From Lachnospiraceae bacterium (lineage in GTDB: Bacteria > Bacillota > Clostridia > Lachnospirales > Lachnospiraceae), in NCBI GenBank assembly GCA_030524705.1, contig JAUNGD010000020.1:1-54972 (forward strand): a stretch of 54,972 nucleotides of DNA, in the 5' to 3' direction. The position numbers were made by a program, and so were the translations under genes. Positions 7,969-15,863 of this stretch are shown in pieces. The notes beneath the pieces are model-generated. The model was not told the DNA's origin and searched no databases. It saw only the letters and a list, made by a program, of their open reading frames with translations. Position 1 is the stretch's first letter; every line of letters starts with the position of its first letter.

Positions 7969-9084
7969 TTACAGCTCCACTGGATCAATCGTATCCAGCC
8001 AGCACTGGTTGTCCTCCACCTTCTGCACAAATATTCTGCCAAAGTCCTTCTCATACTTGGCCTGATGATACTTGAACAGCATCCTGCCGTCTCCTAAATC
8101 TCCGAGAATCTCGATTTTCCCGGTCACATGGGACATCGCATAGCGGATGCATTTTCCCTGGCCGTCCTGCATGACCTTCGCGCCCTCCACGATCCGGTAC
8201 GCCTCCCGAAGCGGCACCTGGAACTGACTGTGGACGCCCGTAACCGGGCGGCACTGGAACACGTAATACGGCACTACGCCTATGGATACGACCTTGCGCA
8301 GCAGTTCTCCGAGAACCTCCGGCGAGTCATTCACGCCCCGCAGCAGCACGGTCTGGTTCTTTACCACAATTCCCGCACGCAAAAGGGTCCGAACGGCTGC
8401 CCTGGACTCCTCCGTCACTTCCTTCGGATGATTGAACTGCGTCACCACATAGATCTGCTTTTTCTCCGCATATTTCACCAATATGTTCATCAGCTCTGGA
8501 TCTCCGGTAATTCTCTGAGGCAGCACCACCGGCGTCCTGGTGCCGAAACGGATCAGATTCAGATGAGGGATATTGATAAACTCATCCAGATATCTCTTAA
8601 TGATCGCATTGCTGTTCAGAAATGCGTCGCCGCCGGAAATCAGAATATTGTCCACCTCCGGATGCTCTCTCACATACTGGGCCATATCGGATATGTACTC
8701 TGCCGTCTCCTCCGAGGTCAGCCCCACCATACGCTTCCTGAAGCAGTGCCTGCAGTACATGGCGCACTGATTCGTGGAAAGGATCAGCACCGTCTGACGG
8801 TATTTGTGCTGCATCCCCGTGATCACCGTGTTGTCCTGCTCTCCGCTGGTATCCTTTGCACCGCCGACGTTCAGTTCCGAGAGGGAGGGAATACACATCT
8901 TCTTGATCGGATCATTGGGGTCATCCATATCAATCAATGAAAAATAGTACGGATTTACATACATCGGAAACTTTTCCTGAATCCCGCACAGCTCTTGCAG
9001 TTCCTCCTCGCTCACACAGAATTTGTCCTGAAGCTCCCTCATGTCGTCAAATCCCTGCTGCAGTAATTCTTGCCAAATAGTCAT
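7969..9084 (-). CDS. KamA-family radical SAM aminomutase-like protein
   Basis: Cytoplasmic PLP-dependent radical SAM enzyme, 371 residues, shorter than lysine 2,3-aminomutase (about 416). The iron-sulfur motif CAMYCRHCFRKR is near residue 110 and NILISGGDAFL follows near 148. By my alignment the PLP-binding lysine is in HVTGKIEIL near residue 325. The Asp that binds the side-chain amine of lysine in KamA, seven residues before that lysine, appears to be Ala here, so the substrate may not be lysine. It is not the translation-factor enzyme EpmB on present evidence. The gene has its own promoter, shared as a divergent pair with a MarR regulator. Family confident, substrate unknown. Confidence 0.85.
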   Translation of the reverse strand: MTIWQELLQQGFDDMRELQDKFCVSEEELQELCGIQEKFPMYVNPYYFSLIDMDDPNDPIKKMCIPSLSELNVGGAKDTSGEQDNTVITGMQHKYRQTVLILSTNQCAMYCRHCFRKRMVGLTSEETAEYISDMAQYVREHPEVDNILISGGDAFLNSNAIIKRYLDEFINIPHLNLIRFGTRTPVVLPQRITGDPELMNILVKYAEKKQIYVVTQFNHPKEVTEESRAAVRTLLRAGIVVKNQTVLLRGVNDSPEVLGELLRKVVSIGVVPYYVFQCRPVTGVHSQFQVPLREAYRIVEGAKVMQDGQGKCIRYAMSHVTGKIEILGDLGDGRMLFKYHQAKYEKDFGRIFVQKVEDNQCWLDTIDPVEL

Positions 9085-9155
9085 AGTAATCCCCCTTTCG
9101 CCTTCTCAAAACGATCCATTCAGCAAATATAGCTTACCGTACCCCCCATGTTTTC

Positions 9156-9173
9156 AGTAAACTTATATTTACT
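9156..9173. promoter_or_regulatory. Inverted repeat at the KamA-type gene start site (possible MarR operator)
   Basis: AGTAAA and TTTACT flank six bases (9156-9173). The repeat sits just downstream of the minus-strand -10 box, about where transcription of the radical SAM gene starts. Confidence 0.4.
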
Positions 9174-9176
9174 TTT

Positions 9177-9205
9177 ACTATACATAATATAAGTTCTTAA
9201 GTCAA
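9177..9205 (-). promoter_or_regulatory. Promoter of the KamA-family gene
   Basis: TTGACT (9200-9205) and TATAGT (9177-9182) on the minus strand, 17 bp apart. Confidence 0.7.
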
Positions 9206-9217
9206 GCTTTTCATTTC

Positions 9218-9246
9218 TTGACATTTTTTCAGCATGAGTGTACACT
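9218..9246 (+). promoter_or_regulatory. Promoter of the MarR regulator gene
   Basis: TTGACA (9218-9223) and TACACT (9241-9246), 17 bp apart, back to back with the promoter of the radical SAM gene. The leader to the ATG at 9337 is about 85 bases. Confidence 0.7.
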
Positions 9247-9336
9247 CGGTTTGTGGAATTTTACCATGATTTCTATTACAGATATGATACGTACAGCAGA
9301 TTCCATTTTACGGAAGAAAATGGCAGGAGGAGAGTT

Positions 9337-9780
9337 ATGGAAATAGAACCAATACAAGAATCGTTGCTGGCAGTCATGCCTTACTGGAATTATCGGATTT
9401 CAAAGCCATTTAAACACCTTTTGGACGACGGCGTCAGTATGGAAATGTACTACTGCCTTCAGATCATCCGCGGCTTCGACGAAGCCCTGACCATGACGGA
9501 GCTGAGCCAGCGGATACAGATGTCGAAGCAGCAGATGACCAAGATCATAAACCGACTGGTGGAGCGCGGATTTGTCAAACGGATCTACGATCCCTCCAAC
9601 CGCAGAATCATAAAAATTCAGATCACAGACCGGGCGCTGGATTATATTGAACATTTTTTAAAGGAAAACGCCGAATGCTTCCGGGAAACCCTGGAGGCCA
9701 TGGACAGTCAGGAGCTTGCCGACTTCAAGCAGGCCATCGACATCCTCACCAGGGTGCTGTCAAAGCTGCCCCGAGATTGA
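9337..9780 (+). CDS. MarR family transcriptional regulator
   Basis: 147-residue winged-helix regulator. The recognition part is MTELSQRIQMSKQQMTKIIN followed by the wing KRIYDPSNRRIIKIQI, both typical of MarR. The ATG at 9337 has AGGAGG seven bases upstream; a longer frame from a GTG at 9238 lies inside the promoter (9218-9246) and is rejected. The gene is divergent from the KamA-family gene and probably regulates it and itself. It is followed by a 24-bp tandem repeat and then a bidirectional terminator. Ligand unknown. Confidence 0.9.
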   Translation: MEIEPIQESLLAVMPYWNYRISKPFKHLLDDGVSMEMYYCLQIIRGFDEALTMTELSQRIQMSKQQMTKIINRLVERGFVKRIYDPSNRRIIKIQITDRALDYIEHFLKENAECFRETLEAMDSQELADFKQAIDILTRVLSKLPRD

Positions 9781-9838
9781 TCTCATAAAATCTCCCGGGA
9801 CTGATCACGCAAAATCTCTCGGAATCGATCACGCAAAA
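9777..9838. repeat. 24-bp tandem repeat, about 2.6 copies
   Basis: Units start at 9777, 9801 and 9825; the shared core is GATC then AAAATCTC. The first copy overlaps the stop codon of the MarR gene. Confidence 0.65.
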
Positions 9839-9876
9839 AAGGGACATACGCCCTCATACGGCTATGCCCCTTTTTT
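9835..9876. terminator. Bidirectional intrinsic terminator
   Basis: AAAAAAGGG (9835-9843) pairs with CCCTTTTTT (9868-9876), with an inner CATA/TATG pair. It serves the convergent MarR and RpiR genes. Confidence 0.75.
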
Positions 9877-9897
9877 ATTTTATCCTTTTAAACCATT

Positions 9898-10749
9898 TTA
9901 AAGCTTATCTCCCGCCAGCAGCAGCTCCGGCCGGTTTGCCTGCGTCACTTCAATCAATTCTTCATTCACTGTAAAGCTCAGCAATGCATCAATGATGACA
10001 AACTCATTCAAATAAGAATACCCTTTGTAAACACTGAGCGGCTCCTGTTTTGCGCTGCTTGGCAGGACATAATCGGCAAGCTCCGCCGCCGGCGACTGGA
10101 TGTTGGCCGTAATGGCAATCATTTTCAGGTTCTTTTCCTTCGCCAGCCGCATTGCTTCCAGGACCCGCTTTGAGGTCCCGGACTTTGAAATCGCAATCGC
10201 GATATCCCTCTCGTCGGAAAGGTTGATATGGTTGATATAATATTCCGGCAATTCAGAATACGTGCTCTTGATTCCCAACCTTTCCAGCCGGAAGCCCATG
10301 TACCTTGCAAGATTGGTCGTATTGCCCACGGAAATAATATGTACGGTGCCCGCGTTTTTGATCAGGTCGATGCAGGATCGCAGCGTCTCCTTGTCAAAGC
10401 TTTTTCCGATCTCCAGCACGGTCTCGGCAAAATCCTCAAAGGTTTTTCTTACGATATCATCTGAGCCCTCTATCCCGGTCACCTTGAACTGCTTTTTCCC
10501 CAGGTCCCTCGCCAGGGCGATACGAAACTGATAGTACCCGCTGTAGCCCAGATGATGACACATCCGAACAATAGTCGCATCGCTGACCTCGCTGGCCCTT
10601 GCCAGCTCAGAAACCTTGTAATTGACGACCTCCTGCGGTTTTCTCAGAATCAGATCAGCCACCTTTTTTTCCGCTGGAAAAATAGCCGCGTAGCTGTCCC
10701 TGATCACTTCCAGTACTTCCCGGTCTACAATATTCTTATTTTCTTTCAT
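9898..10749 (-). CDS. RpiR/MurR family transcriptional regulator with SIS domain
   Basis: 283 residues. The N-terminal helix-turn-helix (VSELARASEVSDATIVRMCH, residues about 45-65) is typical of RpiR. The C-terminal SIS domain binds phosphosugars (AGTVHIISVGNTTNLARYMG near 135 and AIAISKSGTSKRVLEAM near 185). It is the last gene of a sugar operon 20 bases downstream of the aldolase gene, so the effector is probably a phosphorylated intermediate of that pathway and the target the operon promoter at 17231-17259. Start ATG with GAGG eight bases upstream. Confidence 0.93.
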   Translation of the reverse strand: MKENKNIVDREVLEVIRDSYAAIFPAEKKVADLILRKPQEVVNYKVSELARASEVSDATIVRMCHHLGYSGYYQFRIALARDLGKKQFKVTGIEGSDDIVRKTFEDFAETVLEIGKSFDKETLRSCIDLIKNAGTVHIISVGNTTNLARYMGFRLERLGIKSTYSELPEYYINHINLSDERDIAIAISKSGTSKRVLEAMRLAKEKNLKMIAITANIQSPAAELADYVLPSSAKQEPLSVYKGYSYLNEFVIIDALLSFTVNEELIEVTQANRPELLLAGDKL

Positions 10750-10768
10750 CCGATTACCTCAAATCTGA

Positions 10769-11632
10769 TTAGTAAAGAGATGCCTTACCTGTCGTCTGGA
10801 ACAGATCCAGTTTGTGCTTTGCAACCACCTTCATTGCCTCAATGCAGGGCGGCTCGATCTCGTTCGGCTCTCTTAAGCCCTTGTTCTGCAGTACCTCACG
10901 CATCTTCTCAAAGTATGCAACCTTAATATCAGAAGAAATGTTGATCTTGTTGATACCAAGAGTAACAGACTCGCCGATCTCCTTGTCCGGGTTGTTGGAA
11001 CCGCCGTGAAGAACCAGCGGAATATCTACCTTAGCTGCGATCTCCTTGAGAATATCCAGCTTCAGCTCCGGCTTCATGCCTGCCGGATACAGACCGTGGC
11101 AGGTACCGATGGCAACTGCCAGTGTATCAACGCCTGTCGCCTCTACGAATTTTGCTGCGTCATCCGGATCTGTGTAAATGATCTTAGCGGAACCGCCCTC
11201 AAGATCTGCCGGGTTGGTGGAACCGATGGTGCCAAGCTCAGCCTCAACGGATACGTTAGCCGGATGAGCTGCCTCTACGACCTTCTTTGCACCTGCGATA
11301 TTCTCTTCGAAGGAAAGCTCAGCACCGTCAAACATAACGGAGGTGAAGCCAGCCTGAATTGCGTAGATGATCTTTCCGAAGTCTCCGCAGTGATCCAGAT
11401 GGATGCATACCGGAACCTTGGATTTCATTGCGCGCTCTCTGATGCTCGGCATAAAGTCAGCGCTGGTGAAGCTCAGCTCGTCTGGATGGATCTCGATGAT
11501 AACCGGAGAATTGGTCTCTTCGCAAAGATCCATAATTCCCAGGAACATCGGCCAGCTGCTGATATTAAAAGCCGGAATTGCAAATTTGTTTTCTTTTGCT
11601 ACTGCAAGAATGTCTTTCATGTTGTAAAGCAT
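10769..11632 (-). CDS. Class II ketose-bisphosphate aldolase (FbaA/GatY/KbaY type)
   Basis: Zinc-dependent aldolase, 287 residues, normal family length. Metal-binding and catalytic stretches are present: VCIHLDHCGD (family usually HLDHG), VSVEAELGTIG, AIGTCHGLYP and LVLHGGSN. It would split a ketose-1,6-bisphosphate into dihydroxyacetone phosphate and glyceraldehyde-3-phosphate; fructose, tagatose or another ketose cannot be told apart here. The gene follows the two kinase genes on the same strand, which gives the order expected for double phosphorylation then cleavage. AGGAGG lies before the ATG. Confidence 0.92.
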   Translation of the reverse strand: MLYNMKDILAVAKENKFAIPAFNISSWPMFLGIMDLCEETNSPVIIEIHPDELSFTSADFMPSIRERAMKSKVPVCIHLDHCGDFGKIIYAIQAGFTSVMFDGAELSFEENIAGAKKVVEAAHPANVSVEAELGTIGSTNPADLEGGSAKIIYTDPDDAAKFVEATGVDTLAVAIGTCHGLYPAGMKPELKLDILKEIAAKVDIPLVLHGGSNNPDKEIGESVTLGINKINISSDIKVAYFEKMREVLQNKGLREPNEIEPPCIEAMKVVAKHKLDLFQTTGKASLY

Positions 11633-11689
11633 TGTTTTTTCCTCCTGTTTTCATTAATTTATAATTCAGTTATCGTCGGATCCAGGCGC

Positions 11690-13006
11690 TCAGAAGCACA
11701 TCTGCACCCCGCCGGTAAACGAATCACCAAGACCTATTGTGTACTTTGGTTTGTCAATATACTTTGTCGGAACAAGAACGACTCTTTTTTCATAGGGGCT
11801 GCCCTCCAGCCTTCTCAGATTCCACATCCCCTTGTCGCTCATATCGAACTTCAGAACCTCCTGAATCTGTTCCCGGCTGCCGTAGTCTCCGTTCGCCGCC
11901 TTAGCGGTCGCCATAAGTGTACCATACATCAATCCGCTCTCTATGTCAATATTTCCCGGGTCTCCGACAAACATCGCATAGTCCTTCGTGTGGACGATAA
12001 TGCCCTTCCGAATGCCGAACCTTTGCAGAAGGAACTCCACGCCCTCCACGCAGGAGTAAATATCATTGATATCCACTTCATAATCGTACATCTCCTTCAG
12101 CGTGTACTGCAGCTCCTCCTCGTTCATGCTGAGAATATCCACCCAGGGAGAAAGCGTCTCGACACACAGCCTGCGGACATCGGCGTCGTGATAATGCGCA
12201 TCCTCAAAATATACGATCCCCTCTGGATTGTTCTGACGGTAAACCCTTACATGCCTCTTCACGTACTCCAGGCGTTCCTTCAGAACCTCCGTATCCAGAA
12301 TGGAATTAAAGCTGGATAACACATTGCTGCTGACCCTTTCCGCATTCTGCTCAATCCAACGGAAATACGGATCCCAGAACGGAACGTATTCATTTACCGT
12401 ATTCTTGGTCAGAATGACCCGGTTCGAGCACGGGATTTCTGCCGTCTGACCCTCCAGCCGGATCACATCTCCCTTTTTGAACTGTACAATGAAATGTATC
12501 TCCTGGGGATTGCGGCTCACGACCTCATCCGTATGTCCCAGTCTCCCGTCCTCCAGAGCAACATGGATATAAGGCGATTTCAGAAGCTCACATACCTCTT
12601 CTGAATCGTCGGTCAGATGCACCAGGGCCTCTCCGCCGATCTCGGCCAGAGCCAGCGCCGCCTGCACCGCAGTCCCGCCCATACCGTTCTTGAAGGGAAA
12701 GCTGGTTCTCACAAGCTCCGCGTCCTCCACATCCGCTTCTCCGCCGATTCCATGCATACAGTAATAAACGACCGTCTCCAAAAGCTCTTCCATTGTACGG
12801 ATATTTTTTGCAATTTTCATCTCCGAAAGCTTCCTGCCGGACATGTGCTCCGCCAGAAGCTCATTCAGCCTTTCCACCCGGAAATCGCACAGAAGATCCA
12901 GATTGCTGGTATATCCCATCGCCGTATACTTATTCTCCCGGGAGCGTCTTTCGATACAGCTCTCCAGCGATTGATAGGCTCTCTGAAATTTTTTCTCGAT
13001 ACTCAT
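11690..13006 (-). CDS. ADP-dependent phosphofructokinase/glucokinase-like sugar kinase
   Basis: 438 residues, much longer than ordinary PfkB kinases (about 310). The overall plan matches the ADP-dependent glucokinase/phosphofructokinase family of the ribokinase superfamily: MGYTSNLDLLCDF near residue 30, a glycine-rich NGMGGTAVQAALALAEIGG near 110, HFIVQFKKGDVI and SNRVILTKN near 170-195, and a C-terminal TIGLGDSFTGG with the presumed catalytic Asp. The gene begins seven bases after the PfkB kinase gene and precedes the aldolase, so the inferred role is to make a sugar bisphosphate, perhaps with ADP as phosphate donor. The family call is from pattern memory; phosphate donor and substrate are unproven. 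Confidence 0.72.
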   Translation of the reverse strand: MSIEKKFQRAYQSLESCIERRSRENKYTAMGYTSNLDLLCDFRVERLNELLAEHMSGRKLSEMKIAKNIRTMEELLETVVYYCMHGIGGEADVEDAELVRTSFPFKNGMGGTAVQAALALAEIGGEALVHLTDDSEEVCELLKSPYIHVALEDGRLGHTDEVVSRNPQEIHFIVQFKKGDVIRLEGQTAEIPCSNRVILTKNTVNEYVPFWDPYFRWIEQNAERVSSNVLSSFNSILDTEVLKERLEYVKRHVRVYRQNNPEGIVYFEDAHYHDADVRRLCVETLSPWVDILSMNEEELQYTLKEMYDYEVDINDIYSCVEGVEFLLQRFGIRKGIIVHTKDYAMFVGDPGNIDIESGLMYGTLMATAKAANGDYGSREQIQEVLKFDMSDKGMWNLRRLEGSPYEKRVVLVPTKYIDKPKYTIGLGDSFTGGVQMCF

Positions 13007-13013
13007 ACTCTTT

Positions 13014-13955
13014 TCAGTGCTCCTTCATGAACTGTACTACTGTGTCAAAATCAGGAACAGCCGTGCTGGGCCCCACGGCGGAAATACCGAAGGCCGCAAC
13101 GGCGGTGGCAAATTTCCCGCACTCCTCCAGAGTCCAGCCCTTTAAGTATGCACAGAGAAATCCGCCCATGAAGCAGTCCCCCGCACCGGTGGTATCTACG
13201 ACCTGGACCCCCGGATAAGGCTTCAGTCTGACGTAATTTTTAAAATCCTCCGTCAGGATGCATCCGTCTCCGCCCAGCTTGATACCGAACACCTTCAGCG
13301 GAAAGCTGCTAAACGCCTCCATAATATCCTGAATATCGGTCTTCTGGGCCAGATAGGAGGCCTCCTCGTAGCTCGGGATGAAAATATCCGTATACTGCAG
13401 CGTCTCCCTGAGCAGATCCATCTTGCACTCGGCGTTGTCCTTCACCGCCACGGACGCATCCATGGCAGTCAGCCTTCCATGCTCATGTGTTCTGCGAAAC
13501 AGCGCGGCAATCTCCGCATCATCCATCCCCGCCAGAGCCAGCGCACTTCCGAAAAATACCAGGTCAGCCCCGGCGATCGCATCCTCCGGCACATCCGCAT
13601 TTTTCAGGAGGCTGTTAATCCTGCAGTCCACCAGAAAATGCCGCTGTCCGTCTTCTTCGATCAACTGGTACGAGGTGGCCGTCGAATAATCCTTCTCCAC
13701 CATCATCCTGTCGCAGTTCACTCTGTTTTTCACCAGCTCGTTCAGGACAAACCTTCCGTTCCCGTCGTCGCCGACCTTTACCAGCAGAGACACGTTCTCT
13801 CCCATCTTAGCTAGCACCACCGCCACCGTCAGCGCATCCCCTCCAGTATGGGCCTCCACCGTGTCGATCATATAATTGTCAAGCTCCATAATGTTCGCCG
13901 GACAAGGGCGCAGCGGAATATCACAAAATGCCATGCCAACTGATAAAATACTCAT
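13014..13955 (-). CDS. PfkB family carbohydrate kinase
   Basis: 313-residue kinase of the ribokinase fold. The second PfkB signature DTTGAGDCFMGGF with its catalytic Asp is at about residues 250-262; the N-terminal part has VEAHTGGDALTVAVVLAKMG. First kinase in the operon after the transporter genes, so it probably phosphorylates the imported sugar. Specificity cannot be read. Just upstream of its ribosome binding site lie three copies of a 13-bp repeat (13967-14005), each containing an AAAGGCAG segment on the coding strand. Confidence 0.92.
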   Translation of the reverse strand: MSILSVGMAFCDIPLRPCPANIMELDNYMIDTVEAHTGGDALTVAVVLAKMGENVSLLVKVGDDGNGRFVLNELVKNRVNCDRMMVEKDYSTATSYQLIEEDGQRHFLVDCRINSLLKNADVPEDAIAGADLVFFGSALALAGMDDAEIAALFRRTHEHGRLTAMDASVAVKDNAECKMDLLRETLQYTDIFIPSYEEASYLAQKTDIQDIMEAFSSFPLKVFGIKLGGDGCILTEDFKNYVRLKPYPGVQVVDTTGAGDCFMGGFLCAYLKGWTLEECGKFATAVAAFGISAVGPSTAVPDFDTVVQFMKEH

Positions 13956-13966
13956 CCTTTATCCCC

Positions 13967-14005
13967 TTTTCTGCCTCTGTTTTCTGCCTTTGATTTCTGC
14001 CTTTC
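13967..14005. repeat. 13-bp tandem repeat, three copies
   Basis: Units at 13967, 13980 and 13993 (consensus TTTTCTGCCTTTG). It fills the gap between permease and PfkB kinase genes; on the mRNA strand every copy has a Shine-Dalgarno-like AAAGG. Confidence 0.75.
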
Positions 14006-14035
14006 TTTACAGAACCTCTCATCTTAAAGAATAGA

Positions 14036-14869
14036 TTATTTTACAGAACCTGCCGTCATACCAGCAATAAAGTACTTCTGGAAGAACAGGAACAGCAGAA
14101 GAATCGGAAGTGAGCCGAGAACGCTCATTGCCATCATCTGGTTCCACTCATAGGCGTGCTGCCCCATCAGAAGGTTGATTCCCACCGGTACGGTACGCAT
14201 ATCATTTGTCTTTGTCAGGGTCAGTGCAAACAGGTATTCGTTCCATGCCTGCATGAAGGTATACATGCCAACGGACACCAGCCCCGGGATTGCTGACGGC
14301 ACAAGGATCTTCCACAGCGCGGTCCATCTGGAACCGCCGTCAATCATAACGGCCTCATCCAGATCCTTCGGCATCGTGTTCAGGTATCCCGTTACCATCA
14401 AAATACAGTACGGCAGCGTGAATACGAGATACGTCAGGATCAGCGCACCGTAGGTATTGTACAGCTTCAGCGTAACGATTAGGCTCAGATACGGGATCAG
14501 CAGCGTGATCGGCGGAACCGCCTGTACAGAAACGATGATTGTATTGATCACGCTCTTGCCCTTAAAGTTAAAGCGGCTAAACGCATAGGAAGCCATAATT
14601 CCGATGAACAGAGTCAGAACAACCACGATCGCTGAAATCATGTAGCTGTTCAGGAAAAATCTGACCTGCTCTGGATTCATGAAGATCTTTGCATACGCCT
14701 CAAAGCTGAAATTCTCAGAAATCCAGGTCGGCGGAAACGTAAAGATCTCCGCATTTCCTTTAAATGAGTTTGACAACATCCACAAAATCGGGAATCCGGC
14801 CCAGACCGCTCCAAGAATAAGGAGAATAATCACAAGTATCTGGACAGATGTTTTTTTCTTTCCAACCAT
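14036..14869 (-). CDS. Carbohydrate ABC transporter permease (MalG type)
   Basis: 277 residues with six predicted helices, the EAA loop near residue 180 (DGGSRWTALWKILVPSAIPG) and the family-typical C-terminal MTAGSVK. It starts three bases after the stop of the partner permease with a GGAGG site, so the two are translationally coupled. Second importer of the window; the neighbouring kinases and aldolase indicate a catabolised hexose or hexose-containing oligosaccharide. Confidence 0.93.
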   Translation of the reverse strand: MVGKKKTSVQILVIILLILGAVWAGFPILWMLSNSFKGNAEIFTFPPTWISENFSFEAYAKIFMNPEQVRFFLNSYMISAIVVVLTLFIGIMASYAFSRFNFKGKSVINTIIVSVQAVPPITLLIPYLSLIVTLKLYNTYGALILTYLVFTLPYCILMVTGYLNTMPKDLDEAVMIDGGSRWTALWKILVPSAIPGLVSVGMYTFMQAWNEYLFALTLTKTNDMRTVPVGINLLMGQHAYEWNQMMAMSVLGSLPILLLFLFFQKYFIAGMTAGSVK

Positions 14870-14872
14870 ATC

Positions 14873-15760
14873 TTATTCCTCCGATCTCTGGTGTCTGACG
14901 TAAAATACGCCGATGATGGAACATACAATCAAAAGAAGCACCGCACCAGTGGAAGCCATTGAATACTGGTACTTCGTAAAGCCCTGCTTGTAGATCCATG
15001 TACTGATTGTCTCTGTTGCATTAACCGGGCCGCCTCCGGTGGTCATCCAGATCAGTGCAAACTGCTGAAGTGTCCACACGAAATCCAGCATCAAAAGGCT
15101 GATCAGGATCGGCTTCAGCTGCGGAATCGTAATGCCGAAGAAGGACTGAATCGTATTTGCCCCATCCAGTGAACACGCCTCATACAGATCCGGTGAGATT
15201 CCCTGCAGGCCGGCAAGAATGCTGATCATGTAGAACGGATAACCGGACCAGATATTGATCAGCGTAACAGACTGCAGTGCAATATCCCTGGAAGCCAGAA
15301 AGGTAATTTTCTCTTCGGAAATGTGGAACAACAGGATGAAATAGTTTAATACGCCGTTCGGATCCAGCATCATTCTCCAGAGAATCGCGATAACGGATGC
15401 CGTGAACATCCAGGGAAGTGCATAAATTACACGGAAAATACCCTTTGTCTTAGAGCCCAGATAACGTGTATTCAGGATCAGGGCGAACGTCATGCCGATT
15501 ATCATATGTACAATAATGCTGACAATTACAAAAAACAGGGTATGTGATACTGCCGTCCAGAATTCCTTGTCTGTCAGGACGGTTTTATAATTCTCCAGTC
15601 CGACAAAGACCGGATTCTTGTTGGCGATTACATTGTCGAACAAAGAATATCCGATCACCATTACGATCGGGATAACCAGAAGAATCAGCATCAAAATAAT
15701 AGTTGGGAGCAGATATCCATACGGTGTCAGCTTCTTTTTCAGAACAGCCTTGTTCTTCAT
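14873..15760 (-). CDS. Carbohydrate ABC transporter permease (MalF type)
   Basis: 295 residues. N-terminal membrane segment TPYGYLLPTIILMLILLVIPIV, then TYGFALILNTRYL-like region and an EAA loop near residue 200 (YEACSLDGANTIQSFFGITI). AGGAGG lies upstream of the ATG. Pairs with the adjacent MalG-type protein and the binding protein; no ATPase is encoded here. Confidence 0.93.
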   Translation of the reverse strand: MKNKAVLKKKLTPYGYLLPTIILMLILLVIPIVMVIGYSLFDNVIANKNPVFVGLENYKTVLTDKEFWTAVSHTLFFVIVSIIVHMIIGMTFALILNTRYLGSKTKGIFRVIYALPWMFTASVIAILWRMMLDPNGVLNYFILLFHISEEKITFLASRDIALQSVTLINIWSGYPFYMISILAGLQGISPDLYEACSLDGANTIQSFFGITIPQLKPILISLLMLDFVWTLQQFALIWMTTGGGPVNATETISTWIYKQGFTKYQYSMASTGAVLLLIVCSIIGVFYVRHQRSEE

Positions 15761-15788
15761 GAAGCAATCAACCTCCTTTCTCTAAATA

Positions 15789-15818
15789 ATGGGAGCGCAC
15801 ATCACTGTACGCCCCCAT
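15789..15818 (-). terminator. Intercistronic hairpin between second binding protein and permease
   Basis: ATGGGAGCG (15789-15797) pairs, with one mismatch, with the arm ending GCCCCCAT (15811-15818). Same location in the operon as the hairpin at 3108-3138, so probably an mRNA processing or partial termination site. Confidence 0.55.
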
Positions 15819-15863
15819 TCTTTTGCTAAATCATTAACAGGTTAACGTGCCTGTAAATTATGT

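Noticed and set aside
9085-9336. Lysine riboswitch before the KamA-type gene
   Set aside because: The leader is only about 85 bases and has no long conserved multi-helix fold; a MarR site explains control better.
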